Assembly (NCBI GenBank): GCA_017558065.1
Contig: JAFYWK010000039.1
Location: 1-63,009, forward strand
Direction: 5' to 3'
Source: Paludibacteraceae bacterium
GTDB taxonomy: Bacteria > Bacteroidota > Bacteroidia > Bacteroidales > Paludibacteraceae
Length of the DNA stretch: 63,009 nucleotides
Positions 33,679-42,397 of the stretch are shown here, in pieces (position 1 is the first letter of the stretch; each line of letters opens with the position of its first letter). A model generated the notes under the pieces. That model did no database searches. It worked only from the letters and a program-made list of their open reading frames with translations, and was not told the origin of the DNA. The position numbers and the translations under genes are program-made.

Positions 33679-34032
33679 ATGAATAATGATATAATGGAAG
33701 AATACAATCTTGAAAGAACACCCTGGGAAAAGGCGTGTAAGTGGTTGTTCCGTACAATTTACCGATTCTATCGTCCGAAGTTAGGATGCAGAAGAATCAG
33801 AGTGAACCAACCGTTTAAATACTATATAAATGGGGAATTATCGTTCGGGACTTATATGTATTCGCAAGGAAATACAAAAAGCCTTTTCAACATCGGCCTA
33901 TTTGAACAGACATCGAAAGGAGGATGGGTTAGATACGGGAGGGACAACTTCTTCTGTATGGGTTCAGGAGTGCATTGGGATATTGAATACCTTGATGAAC
34001 TAGAACAGAAGGCAAAAGTAAGGGAGGCTTGA
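33679..34032 (+). CDS. Hypothetical protein
   Basis: 117 residues, MNNDIMEEYNLERTPWEKAC, then a basic aromatic stretch (WLFRTIYRFYRPKLGCRRIR) and a beta-rich end with an acidic tail. No family recognised. It is a single plus-strand gene between two terminators, with an AT-rich leader (33640-33678) that could hold a promoter. Base use is more AT-rich than the structural genes, so it may be a moron. Confidence 0.6.
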   Translation: MNNDIMEEYNLERTPWEKACKWLFRTIYRFYRPKLGCRRIRVNQPFKYYINGELSFGTYMYSQGNTKSLFNIGLFEQTSKGGWVRYGRDNFFCMGSGVHWDIEYLDELEQKAKVREA

Positions 34033-34050
34033 TACCTCCCTTTTCTTTTA
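34020..34050. terminator. Bidirectional terminator
   Basis: AAGGGAGG-(CTTGATA)-CCTCCCTT followed by TTCTTTTA. The stop codon of the 33679 gene lies in the loop, and the convergent minus gene ends at 34048. Confidence 0.85.
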
Positions 34051-34551
34051 TAGCGACTTAACATAAGCCTTCCAAGCCTTTGACGTTCCGCCAAGCTGCT
34101 TGTAGAGCTTCTTGCGATTCTTGAAGGTGTATTTCGGAAGGTTACTTCCGTCATAATCGTTGCAATAGGTGCAATCGTCCTCGTTGGCATAGGCTTCACT
34201 CTCATATTTTGATGTAACGTAGTTAGCCGACATTGGAGCCAAGAAGCCGCATTTCAGCCACTCCCACAAGTAGGACAAGTAATACCTTACCCAACTGTCA
34301 TTGCACGTGAGAGCCTGCATCAAATGGATCCTTTCGTGATTCTTGGAAATGGCAAACTTCGTAGTAAGCATTTCCTTCTGAATCTTTCCCTCATTGTCTG
34401 CCCGGCACACCATACGACCGCACCACATTAGCCACTTATAACCCTTGAACGGGAAGTGTTTCATCACAACTACTTCCAAATCCTTGCCTAGTATACTGCT
34501 TGGATTGGATTGGAAGAGCATATTGATTAGTGTCCAGAGTTCTTTAAACAT
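34048..34551 (-). CDS. Zincin-like metallopeptidase-type protein
   Basis: 167 residues. Contains HERIH (residues 72-76), an HExxH zinc-binding motif, in KFAISKNHERIHLMQAL, with a possible third ligand Glu in KYESEAYANE downstream. The Cys pair in DDCTYCND may add structure. Last gene of the tail-fibre unit. It could be a virion or lysis-accessory peptidase, or an inactive relative; activity is not shown by sequence alone. Confidence 0.65.
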   Translation of the reverse strand: MFKELWTLINMLFQSNPSSILGKDLEVVVMKHFPFKGYKWLMWCGRMVCRADNEGKIQKEMLTTKFAISKNHERIHLMQALTCNDSWVRYYLSYLWEWLKCGFLAPMSANYVTSKYESEAYANEDDCTYCNDYDGSNLPKYTFKNRKKLYKQLGGTSKAWKAYVKSL

Positions 34552-34628
34552 GATATTATTGGTTTGGCAGGGATTACTCCCTACCTGGTTAAACTTTCCT
34601 ACTTATGGGGGTACCATTCCGTGCAAGT

Positions 34629-37600
34629 TTACACTCCACGATTATAATAGTAATTACACACTTCTGCTGTCGTTCCTACAACCAACAAACCTTCATCCAT
34701 CTTTGATTTTACATAAGCAAGAATGTCTGTCAATACGGATTCTCTCAAAGTATATGATGTTTCATCGTACAAATTATACGAATGACAATACAAGTGAACG
34801 TGTCCTTGAACAGATATAGCATAGTCAATCGCTTGTTTTGCTTTGTTTACAACATCTTCATCAGTCAGCCCGTTAGAATTGTCGTGTAATTGCTCTATAC
34901 CCCATCTTAGAATTTTATATTTGTTTGTATCTTTAGTATTAACATAGTCATTAGGTTCGTGAATAGATGGTGCGCCATTGCCCAACGTGTGAGCATAACC
35001 TACATAATTAGGTATCAAAGGAAAATAATCATCTACCATTTCCCCTTGCGATGTTACCCAACCAATCGGATACAATCCTTTGCTTACAAATGCCCTAACA
35101 TAACCTTTAACAATGTTATGAAATTCTTCTTCTGTAGGATGTGGGCTTATATTTGTTCCTATCCCGTCAGAAGGTACAGTGTGAACACTAACTTCATGCC
35201 CGTTATTTTGCAGCCATTGCATCAGTTCAACATAGCCCGATTTAGTAAAATCAGAGCTTAAAGGGAAAAATGTAGCTTTACAACCAATAGCATCAAGTTT
35301 TTCGCAAAATTCCTTCACCCCACCATTAACAACATAAGCATTACAATCCATTTGGAAAGAGACACAAGCTATTTTCGGTGATATAAATCCATGTTTTATC
35401 AGATATTGCGAATAATTGTCATACGGTTCTTTATTTTTAATATTATCAATTTGTCTTTGAAGAACTTCTTCTGAACCTTTTCTTACAATATCAATGTTTT
35501 CGTTTTCCGAAACAAGAGTTACATTATATACTACTCTTATATAATTTATACCCTTTGGAATTGTCACATCCAATCTTTGATACCCGTCATTGTTTATTAC
35601 GGAACTGTCTAACACTATTGAACTTTGCTCCTTCTCTGAATACATTGAAAGCCCAATAGTAGATTTACTACCCGACATACCAATAGAATAAACTTCATTA
35701 GGCTTTACTTCTATAAAGTCGGAATAGTAATAGTTTCCCGAATTTAAAACTGATAAACTCCCATCAACTTTTACAAATCCAATATTCCAATTAAAATTAT
35801 TTAGGATAGTCTCAAACAAATTGTTTTCAATTCGCTCAATTCTTGTTTCTAATTTGACAACCTCTCCACCTCTTATTATAGAATAGTCTCCTTCATAGCC
35901 CTGTTCATTATAGGTAATACGAATATACTTAACTCCCTTACCTATTGTTTTAGCCAATCTTTGGTATCCATTATTATTCATTATAGATGTTTCCAAAATG
36001 ATTGATTGTTGTGTATTGTCTGCATATTCAGAATATCCCAAAGTGCTTGTGCTTCCCGATATACCGAAAGTAAATGAATCCAATTCAGACACCTCTATAA
36101 AATCAGTGGTTTTATATGGCGCACCTGATACAAATTCACCTGTTTTTGACACATATCCATTAACTGAATTAACTTTATAAGTCGATGAAACAAGTCTTTC
36201 CAATGTTTTTTTACTTTCAGATATTGACGGATTGTCGTAACATGAATCTGCAAAAATAAAATCAGGTTCATCTGATAGCTTATTTAGAATAAAAGCATCA
36301 GTTAAGTTTGCTATCAAAGATGTATCTACAAGTGCAGAAACGATTTTTCCCTCTTTTTCTATGGTAATATTTACAATCTTTGTTTTTGTCGGATTGATGT
36401 TTGACATATCTTCTGTTAGTTCAAATTCAACATCCCAAGTTGATGTGTCCTTTGAATACTTGCTAATACGGAATGAAAACTTTCCATTATAACCATTCCA
36501 CAGAACATATATAGTTCTTTTTTCATTTTTATCGCAATTATAGAATTTTACATCACGAATTGAAGAGTATATCTGTCTCCTTGTATAAGAATTAACTATA
36601 ACATCATCCAACGACACATTGTCTTTGTTTTGGGCAAAAATACTATTAGATACTCCTTTTAAGGATTTTACAATATCCGTTCCTTCTTTTAATTCTATAA
36701 TCCCAATATTAGATAGTTCTTCATTTACAGTAAAAGACACTCTTATGTAATTTACTCCCGATGGTATATTTATATTATAGACATTCAATCTATCTTTACC
36801 TTTATAGCTAAAGGAAGGCAAGTAAGAATCTTGTGAAGTTGTAGCATATCCTGACACACATAACATTTTTGCACTGCCATTACTACTAATTAAATATGAT
36901 TTTCCTTCACTTACGGATATGAAATCAGAAGTTTTATAGGAACCTTTTGAAGCATTGAATGTTCCATCGGTTGAAACAAAACCATCAACAACACCTCTTA
37001 ACGTAATATTTTTTCCAATACCTAAATACTCTGAAATTGTTCCCAGCCCGCTATCTTTCGAGCCCACTTCGGAGGCCAATTTGGAAAGTTCTTCCGTTAC
37101 TGCCTTCTGCGACATAACTTCCGTTTCAGAATTGCCAGTTTCTTGAACCACTCCAGCAGAAAGGGAAGTAAATGAACCATTATCTACCCATGTGTTTGCG
37201 TTACGCACGTAGTAACGGTAGATTGGGTTGGTGTGTGCGGTATCTTCTGCTGCATAAGTAGGACCTACACCATAGACGTCACCTTGTACGGCACCGGAAG
37301 GAAGTGAAGCGTAATTTGCTACATATCCTTTGATGTGTACGTTATCTGCAAACTTGCCGCTGAGATCGGTCCATGTCTTATTGTCACGGCTGATCTGAAT
37401 CTTGTTGCCGCTCCAACGGAACCATGCGGCAATGTTTTCGCTGCAAGGTTCCCAAGTTACGTTGTCATAGGAGAAATGCAGCTTGTTGTCGATAGTCTTC
37501 AACCATGGAGTGAGACCGGCATCGCCTTTAGGACCTACTGCCTTAATTTCGGTGTCTACTCCGTTGATGATCCATGTACCCTTTGCAGATACGGAGATAT

Positions 37601-37952
37601 CACCCGACAAGGAGAGTTCGTCAATACGGCTCCAGTTCACGTCCAAGCCCCAATGGTCGTTGTCCTTCTGTACGGCTGAATTGGCTCTTTCCGTGATGGT
37701 GTTGCTCTCCATGTCCATGTAGGTAATGGTTAGACCGGCACGTCTCATTTCCATAGGGATGATAAGTCGTGTATCCTTCGGTGTTCCCTGGTACTGCACG
37801 TACACAGAATTAAACTGCGCCAAGATCGCTTCAAGTGAAGCTCCGGTCTTACCATCAAATACTGCTTGTATCACTGTTGGAGGATAGATGAGCTTTCTAT
37901 TCTTCCCATCTTCCTCCTTCATTAATTGCTGAACGTCTGCGTATTGTTCCAT
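34629..37952 (-). CDS. Tail fibre/receptor-binding protein with C-terminal polysaccharide deacetylase domain
   Basis: 1,107 residues. The N-terminal ~290 residues look like a conserved attachment part (MEQYADVQQLMKEEDGKNRK, then TEVMSQKAVTEELSKLASEV). The middle holds three diverged copies of a beta-sandwich module recognisable by YKTSDF/YKTTDF/YYYSDF, GYQRL and YIR[VI]. The last ~245 residues (34632 to about 35375) are NodB-like: VSFQMDCN, ATFFPL and NGHEVSVHT. This would deacetylate surface polysaccharide during adsorption. DNA for the middle and end is much more AT-rich than the N-terminal part, with the change near 37060, as expected for a swapped receptor-binding end. Confidence 0.8.
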   Translation of the reverse strand: MEQYADVQQLMKEEDGKNRKLIYPPTVIQAVFDGKTGASLEAILAQFNSVYVQYQGTPKDTRLIIPMEMRRAGLTITYMDMESNTITERANSAVQKDNDHWGLDVNWSRIDELSLSGDISVSAKGTWIINGVDTEIKAVGPKGDAGLTPWLKTIDNKLHFSYDNVTWEPCSENIAAWFRWSGNKIQISRDNKTWTDLSGKFADNVHIKGYVANYASLPSGAVQGDVYGVGPTYAAEDTAHTNPIYRYYVRNANTWVDNGSFTSLSAGVVQETGNSETEVMSQKAVTEELSKLASEVGSKDSGLGTISEYLGIGKNITLRGVVDGFVSTDGTFNASKGSYKTSDFISVSEGKSYLISSNGSAKMLCVSGYATTSQDSYLPSFSYKGKDRLNVYNINIPSGVNYIRVSFTVNEELSNIGIIELKEGTDIVKSLKGVSNSIFAQNKDNVSLDDVIVNSYTRRQIYSSIRDVKFYNCDKNEKRTIYVLWNGYNGKFSFRISKYSKDTSTWDVEFELTEDMSNINPTKTKIVNITIEKEGKIVSALVDTSLIANLTDAFILNKLSDEPDFIFADSCYDNPSISESKKTLERLVSSTYKVNSVNGYVSKTGEFVSGAPYKTTDFIEVSELDSFTFGISGSTSTLGYSEYADNTQQSIILETSIMNNNGYQRLAKTIGKGVKYIRITYNEQGYEGDYSIIRGGEVVKLETRIERIENNLFETILNNFNWNIGFVKVDGSLSVLNSGNYYYSDFIEVKPNEVYSIGMSGSKSTIGLSMYSEKEQSSIVLDSSVINNDGYQRLDVTIPKGINYIRVVYNVTLVSENENIDIVRKGSEEVLQRQIDNIKNKEPYDNYSQYLIKHGFISPKIACVSFQMDCNAYVVNGGVKEFCEKLDAIGCKATFFPLSSDFTKSGYVELMQWLQNNGHEVSVHTVPSDGIGTNISPHPTEEEFHNIVKGYVRAFVSKGLYPIGWVTSQGEMVDDYFPLIPNYVGYAHTLGNGAPSIHEPNDYVNTKDTNKYKILRWGIEQLHDNSNGLTDEDVVNKAKQAIDYAISVQGHVHLYCHSYNLYDETSYTLRESVLTDILAYVKSKMDEGLLVVGTTAEVCNYYYNRGV

Positions 37953-37969
37953 ATATTATATTTTATTGT

Positions 37970-39700
37970 TTATACTTCTGCTCCGGTTGCGTCTACCCAT
38001 TTTGAGCCGGTCCACCAAATAGGTTTATTATTGTTAACATCAAAATAACAAAATCCTGCGCTTATTTTATAATATTCTGCTGTCGGTCTATCTTGATATC
38101 TTCCAACTCTTGGTACACCAGGCAAACAACCATCAATTTCCCTCCATTGCCAATCAGGAGTTCTCCAAATCGGTACCTTTAAATCAGTTCGATAAATTAA
38201 CGTACCTACTTCTGCGTCTTTTACAATACTCATATCTGTATTAGAAGCGCCAGTTGGAAGAAATAATTCAATACCATTTTCCTTTCTAAAAGAAACATAT
38301 TTACTTCCTTTTAGTTTTATTTTTAAAACATTTGACTCATTAAATAAGTCAAAATCACTAGTAGCAAAATGTTCCAAATGTGTATTTCCTGCTATATGAC
38401 TATAATTATTATTGTTAATCCACTTATAGGACATAATAAAATTTGAATTGTTTATAGCTGTACTATAAACAACTAATTTACCATTTTGAGCTCTATTACC
38501 ATATATTAAACAACTATTAGGATTACCAATAATATCACTTTTTTGTTCTGGAGATAATTGTTCTTCTGAAGTTCCAGAAGGAGCACCCCATCCTACTATA
38601 TTATTAGATATTTGACTGCAAGTAACACTTTTAATAAAAATATCTGCTTTTTTTGTATTATGTTTTGTTGTTAACCCATTACTAACTATATTTAAAATAG
38701 AATTATTTGGATATTCCTGTTTGTAAATACCATAATATCTATACATTTCAATATTACATCCTTTAACAAACGAAGATACAAGACAATCATTAAAGCAAAA
38801 TCCTATATTTGTATCAACAAACTGACAATCTTCAAAAGTTAAGTTATATGAAGATTTTGAATTAATTCTAACTCCATAACCAACAGTATTTGATTCTATG
38901 TTATAAAATTTACTATCGGAGATTATTCCATTAAAATCAAATCCTATATCTACTTTATTAGATACTATTCTATGAAAAATATTATTAAACACAGAATTAT
39001 TATTAGGTTCAACATTGGATGTTCCGTCAATAAATACACCTATTGAACTAGGACTTGTAAAAGTTTCGGGATGTTCTGAATCTTCAAGCGTAGGTACAGA
39101 CAAATTACTTCCAGTGATAAATATCTTTTCAAATATTGAGCCCACACATTGATTTATCCTAAGACCTATCTTAGATTTACTATTTAATTGGATTTTTAAA
39201 TTACATATTTTTGTTCTAATAAATTGATGCCAACTTGTAATATTATCTGGAGGGGCTACGTTCATACATATACCATCACCGATATGGAGTAAAGAAGCAG
39301 ATAATGTTCCTTGAATATTACAATTCTTACTTACATTGATATTAGTAACTGCATATTTGCCAGTAAGATATATTATTGTATCCTTATCTGAAAATGTTGA
39401 TATACATAAATTAATAGATTTAGCATCATCTATAATACCATCTCCTTTTGCATCAAACCATTCAGGGTATGCTTCTGCAATATTCCAACTACCAATTAGT
39501 TCTACATCTAATCCGAAGATTTTAGTCAAAGTTGCTTTAATAGCGGTATTATTCCCTACAATACTACCATTACTAAAACTGCCTCCTTGAAAGTCGAGCG
39601 TACAACCTTCCGGGATGGTAAGGGTTTCGCCGCCGAGGTCAATGTCCTTTGTAATCTTGTAGATTACGTTTGCTCTGTTGAATTTATCTTGAATTGCCAT
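37970..39700 (-). CDS. Beta-helix tail spike (pectate-lyase-like fold)
   Basis: 576 residues. The N-terminus reads IPEGCTLDFQGGSF, then PEWFDAKGDGIIDDAKSINL, the signature at the entry of right-handed beta-helix spikes, followed by Asn/Ile/Ser-rich coils. The C-terminal ~60 residues (RPTAEYYKISAGFCYFDVNN, then IWWTGSKWVDATG) form a module I recall at the ends of Bacteroides phage spikes. Likely binds or cleaves capsular polysaccharide. The central body is AT-rich, the ends are not, so the body may have been exchanged. Confidence 0.8.
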   Translation of the reverse strand: MAIQDKFNRANVIYKITKDIDLGGETLTIPEGCTLDFQGGSFSNGSIVGNNTAIKATLTKIFGLDVELIGSWNIAEAYPEWFDAKGDGIIDDAKSINLCISTFSDKDTIIYLTGKYAVTNINVSKNCNIQGTLSASLLHIGDGICMNVAPPDNITSWHQFIRTKICNLKIQLNSKSKIGLRINQCVGSIFEKIFITGSNLSVPTLEDSEHPETFTSPSSIGVFIDGTSNVEPNNNSVFNNIFHRIVSNKVDIGFDFNGIISDSKFYNIESNTVGYGVRINSKSSYNLTFEDCQFVDTNIGFCFNDCLVSSFVKGCNIEMYRYYGIYKQEYPNNSILNIVSNGLTTKHNTKKADIFIKSVTCSQISNNIVGWGAPSGTSEEQLSPEQKSDIIGNPNSCLIYGNRAQNGKLVVYSTAINNSNFIMSYKWINNNNYSHIAGNTHLEHFATSDFDLFNESNVLKIKLKGSKYVSFRKENGIELFLPTGASNTDMSIVKDAEVGTLIYRTDLKVPIWRTPDWQWREIDGCLPGVPRVGRYQDRPTAEYYKISAGFCYFDVNNNKPIWWTGSKWVDATGAEV

Positions 39701-39701
39701 A

Positions 39702-41132
39702 TTAAATAAAGATTACTTTGGTTAAACATGTGCCGTCTTCGATTCGCTGGAATGTGCCTTGCAGTGTACATCCTTCCAGTAACGGCTGACCTTCTACAAG
39801 GATTGTTCCGGTTGAAACCAGCGTTCCGTCCGTAATGGAGCCGCCATCGAACTTCAATACGCATCCTTCGGGGACGGTAATGGTATCTCCATTCAGCAGG
39901 TAGTCATACTGGATGATGTAGATGGTGTTAGGCCACTGCATCATGCTTTGTGCAAGAACGTTCAAACCGCCAACAAGGTTCTTTCTAAGGTATTGTCTTC
40001 CCAATCCACTGTATGCTCCGGCATTGTACTGCTTGTTTGACAACTTCAATACTCCGTGGATAGTGGCGAGATCTTCACCGTCCGGGAGATTGGTAATGGT
40101 TGTCCCGGCTGCTGCCAACATGTTACGAACTTCCTCACTAAGCATTTCAGGTGTGATGTAGCCTTCCATGATAAGTGGAGGATTCGCAATAAACATTTCA
40201 TTGAAAACGCTTTGGATAAACTTGGCTACTGCATGACGTGTAACGTAGGTATCAGGGATTCGGTTCCCGTGTTCGTCGGCTATAGCCATGTCTGCTGTAA
40301 GTTTCGGCTGTTCAAACTTATCACGGAAAAGTTCTTCGGCTGTAAGCTGGTCTTCACCGCCACCGAAGTTGATCTTCTGCCAGTTGCCTACATTGCCCCA
40401 TGTACCGCCCTTAAAGTACCATGTTTCTGCCAGGCGCGTCATGCTATTGATGAATGTAACACGCATACCTGGGAAACGGTATTCTTCCGGCACTAATGCA
40501 ACGGCTTCGGAGAAGGAAAACTCATTTGTTTCGTCCACGGTGATGAATGGCGCTTCCTTGGTTGCTTTGTTTGCCATGAAGGAGTGCTCCTTATAGCCAG
40601 GCATATTCACCTTGCTGCATGCTGCATAGTGCTGCCCTGGTACATAATCCGCAAACTCGGAGTAATACTTGGAAGTTACGCCCCAATCCTGTGAGAAAAC
40701 ACGGGTGCTGTGAACGTGGTTACGGCTTACATTGTACTCGGTGAGCAAATGAAAATCGTATATAGAGACCTTGTCCGCTGTAAGATCATACGTGCCAAGC
40801 ACGGGAGAAACATCATTCCAGCCTGCGGTATATCCTTGAGGAACGAAACCTTCCACATAATAGAAATATGGACGTGCCGCCTTCAAACTACCGACCAGCG
40901 CCCAGGAAGGCTGATTCTGGTGAGTAAGCAAGGAAGAATCGGCCACATGGCCTAGGTAATTTACATCGGAAAGTTTTTCCATTTCCGGAACTTCGGCGCG
41001 GTCTGCCTTAAACGGTATCATGCCCAGAAGGACATTTATCTGCTCTGCTGTATAATTGATGTCCCCAAAAGTGAGCGGATGCTGCGGAGGACGGCCGCAA
41101 GGCGGCATGTTATGGTTAGGATGGTATGACAT
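39702..41132 (-). CDS. Tail fibre base/adaptor protein
   Basis: 476 residues, starting MSYHPNHNMPPCGRPPQHPL. Beta-rich with segments such as SFSEAVALVPEEYRFPGMRV and AETWYFKGGTWGNVGNWQKI, common in virion proteins that link fibres to the tail. The C-terminal ~60 residues carry VPEGCVLKFDGGSITDG, the same motif as the N-terminus of the following spike. Ends 2 nt before the spike start, so expression is coupled. Role inferred from order and repeats. Confidence 0.6.
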   Translation of the reverse strand: MSYHPNHNMPPCGRPPQHPLTFGDINYTAEQINVLLGMIPFKADRAEVPEMEKLSDVNYLGHVADSSLLTHQNQPSWALVGSLKAARPYFYYVEGFVPQGYTAGWNDVSPVLGTYDLTADKVSIYDFHLLTEYNVSRNHVHSTRVFSQDWGVTSKYYSEFADYVPGQHYAACSKVNMPGYKEHSFMANKATKEAPFITVDETNEFSFSEAVALVPEEYRFPGMRVTFINSMTRLAETWYFKGGTWGNVGNWQKINFGGGEDQLTAEELFRDKFEQPKLTADMAIADEHGNRIPDTYVTRHAVAKFIQSVFNEMFIANPPLIMEGYITPEMLSEEVRNMLAAAGTTITNLPDGEDLATIHGVLKLSNKQYNAGAYSGLGRQYLRKNLVGGLNVLAQSMMQWPNTIYIIQYDYLLNGDTITVPEGCVLKFDGGSITDGTLVSTGTILVEGQPLLEGCTLQGTFQRIEDGTCLTKVIFI

Positions 41133-41137
41133 TGCTA

Positions 41138-41773
41138 TTATACGGTTTTATTGTTAATGGTCTGGATAAAACTGCCTGCGGTATCGAACGCCGCCTTGGC
41201 AGCGTCGTACTCATTGATGGACTGCATGTATAGCGCTGCTGCCGTGTATGCCAGCGCTTCACGATATACACTAGGAACAGTAATGGTATCGTCTGCACCA
41301 ATCTCCGGAACTGCAATATAGCGGAGATTACAATCACCGGCCTTCTTGACGGCATGGGCTATGACAAGCTGATCTCCGTCTGTAGTAATGAAGGCTGCCG
41401 GCGAAGACGGTCCTGAACCGATGCCAGGAACAGACGAATATTGCTGGAGGAACGGCGTGCCTGATGCCGGAAGAAACTCATAAACCGGCCTTACCCATCC
41501 CTCCATATTGACACTGACTGGACGCAGGAAGTCTTCCGGTATGCGGATCACTGCATAATACAGTCCATCCGGACGTGCTGAAAAGGTGACATGTCCTTCT
41601 CCTTGAAGGATAGTAGGCGTTCCCTGGTATGAAGACATGGCAGCCAGCTGGACCATAGCGGAACGTATGAAGTCCTTGATGGCTTCGTCTGTCTCTGCGG
41701 TAAACGGATCTTTCGGAACGGCGGCTTCGTTCACTATATGACGGATCAATGGGATAAGGTCCTGTACATTCAT
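41138..41773 (-). CDS. Probable head-tail adaptor protein
   Basis: 211 residues. A helical N-terminus (MNVQDLIPLIRHIVNEAAVP; DEAIKDFIRSAMVQLAAMSS), a beta middle (YYAVIRIPEDFLRPVSVNME) and a C-terminal helical pair (YREALAYTAAALYMQSINEY) are the plan of phage adaptor/stopper proteins that sit below the portal. Its place between capsid-side and tail-side genes agrees. Not proven by a specific motif. Confidence 0.55.
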   Translation of the reverse strand: MNVQDLIPLIRHIVNEAAVPKDPFTAETDEAIKDFIRSAMVQLAAMSSYQGTPTILQGEGHVTFSARPDGLYYAVIRIPEDFLRPVSVNMEGWVRPVYEFLPASGTPFLQQYSSVPGIGSGPSSPAAFITTDGDQLVIAHAVKKAGDCNLRYIAVPEIGADDTITVPSVYREALAYTAAALYMQSINEYDAAKAAFDTAGSFIQTINNKTV

Positions 41774-41783
41774 AATCTACTGG

Positions 41784-42311
41784 TTATAACGGGTAATTCG
41801 GGAAAGTGACATTGTATTCCTTGCACAAGGCTGCTACGGCATCCTTGCTGGCTACATCTGAGCGCTGCACCCCATAGTTGGTAATGAAGAACTCCTTGGC
41901 TTCCATAAAGGAAGAAACTTCGTCCGCGACAAATAGCTGCGGATTCTGCTGCCCTTCCGACTGTTCAGTAGCAAAGTTTTCCTTTACAACTGATTCCTCT
42001 TTCTGTTGAGGCTTGGCAGGCATGGCGCTGGCCATAGACTTGCCCAGGATGCTGTATTTCTTGGGTTCCGGAGGCATGGTAGGCTGGAAAGGTTTAACTT
42101 CCTTGGCCGGCTGGATCTCTACCACCTCTTCGCTCACTCTTCCTTCGCGGAACCAGCGGTGCTTGCGGATCTTTTCCGCCAAACCTGGATCTGTCGTGAT
42201 ATAGTAGGACAAACCACGGTATGCCGGAGAGAAATTCACATACATCTGACGACCTCCATGCATGACAGCAAATGATAGGGCTGAATGTGATCTGAATTTA
42301 TACTGTTTCAT
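41784..42311 (-). CDS. Hypothetical capsid-proximal protein
   Basis: 175 residues from the ATG at 42311 (MKQYKFRSHSALSFAVMHGG). N-terminal beta domain, a Pro/Lys/Glu-rich linker (about residues 65-120, EIQPAKEVKPFQPTMPPEPK), and a C-terminal helical domain (FITNYGVQRSDVASKDAVAA) that resembles the small helical segment found in some capsid-associated proteins. Directly downstream of the capsid gene, so a decoration or completion role is possible. Confidence 0.5.
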   Translation of the reverse strand: MKQYKFRSHSALSFAVMHGGRQMYVNFSPAYRGLSYYITTDPGLAEKIRKHRWFREGRVSEEVVEIQPAKEVKPFQPTMPPEPKKYSILGKSMASAMPAKPQQKEESVVKENFATEQSEGQQNPQLFVADEVSSFMEAKEFFITNYGVQRSDVASKDAVAALCKEYNVTFPNYPL

Positions 42312-42397
42312 CTTGATACATGAAATAGGCACGGACAACCACGGACTAACCGCGCTATCCGTGCCTGGGTTATACTGAAATTATGACGACAATCCCT

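Noticed and set aside
34629-41132. Diversity-generating retroelement or invertible fibre cassette
   Set aside because: No reverse transcriptase gene, template repeat or inverted repeats flanking the fibre genes were seen; the composition change is better explained by recombination.
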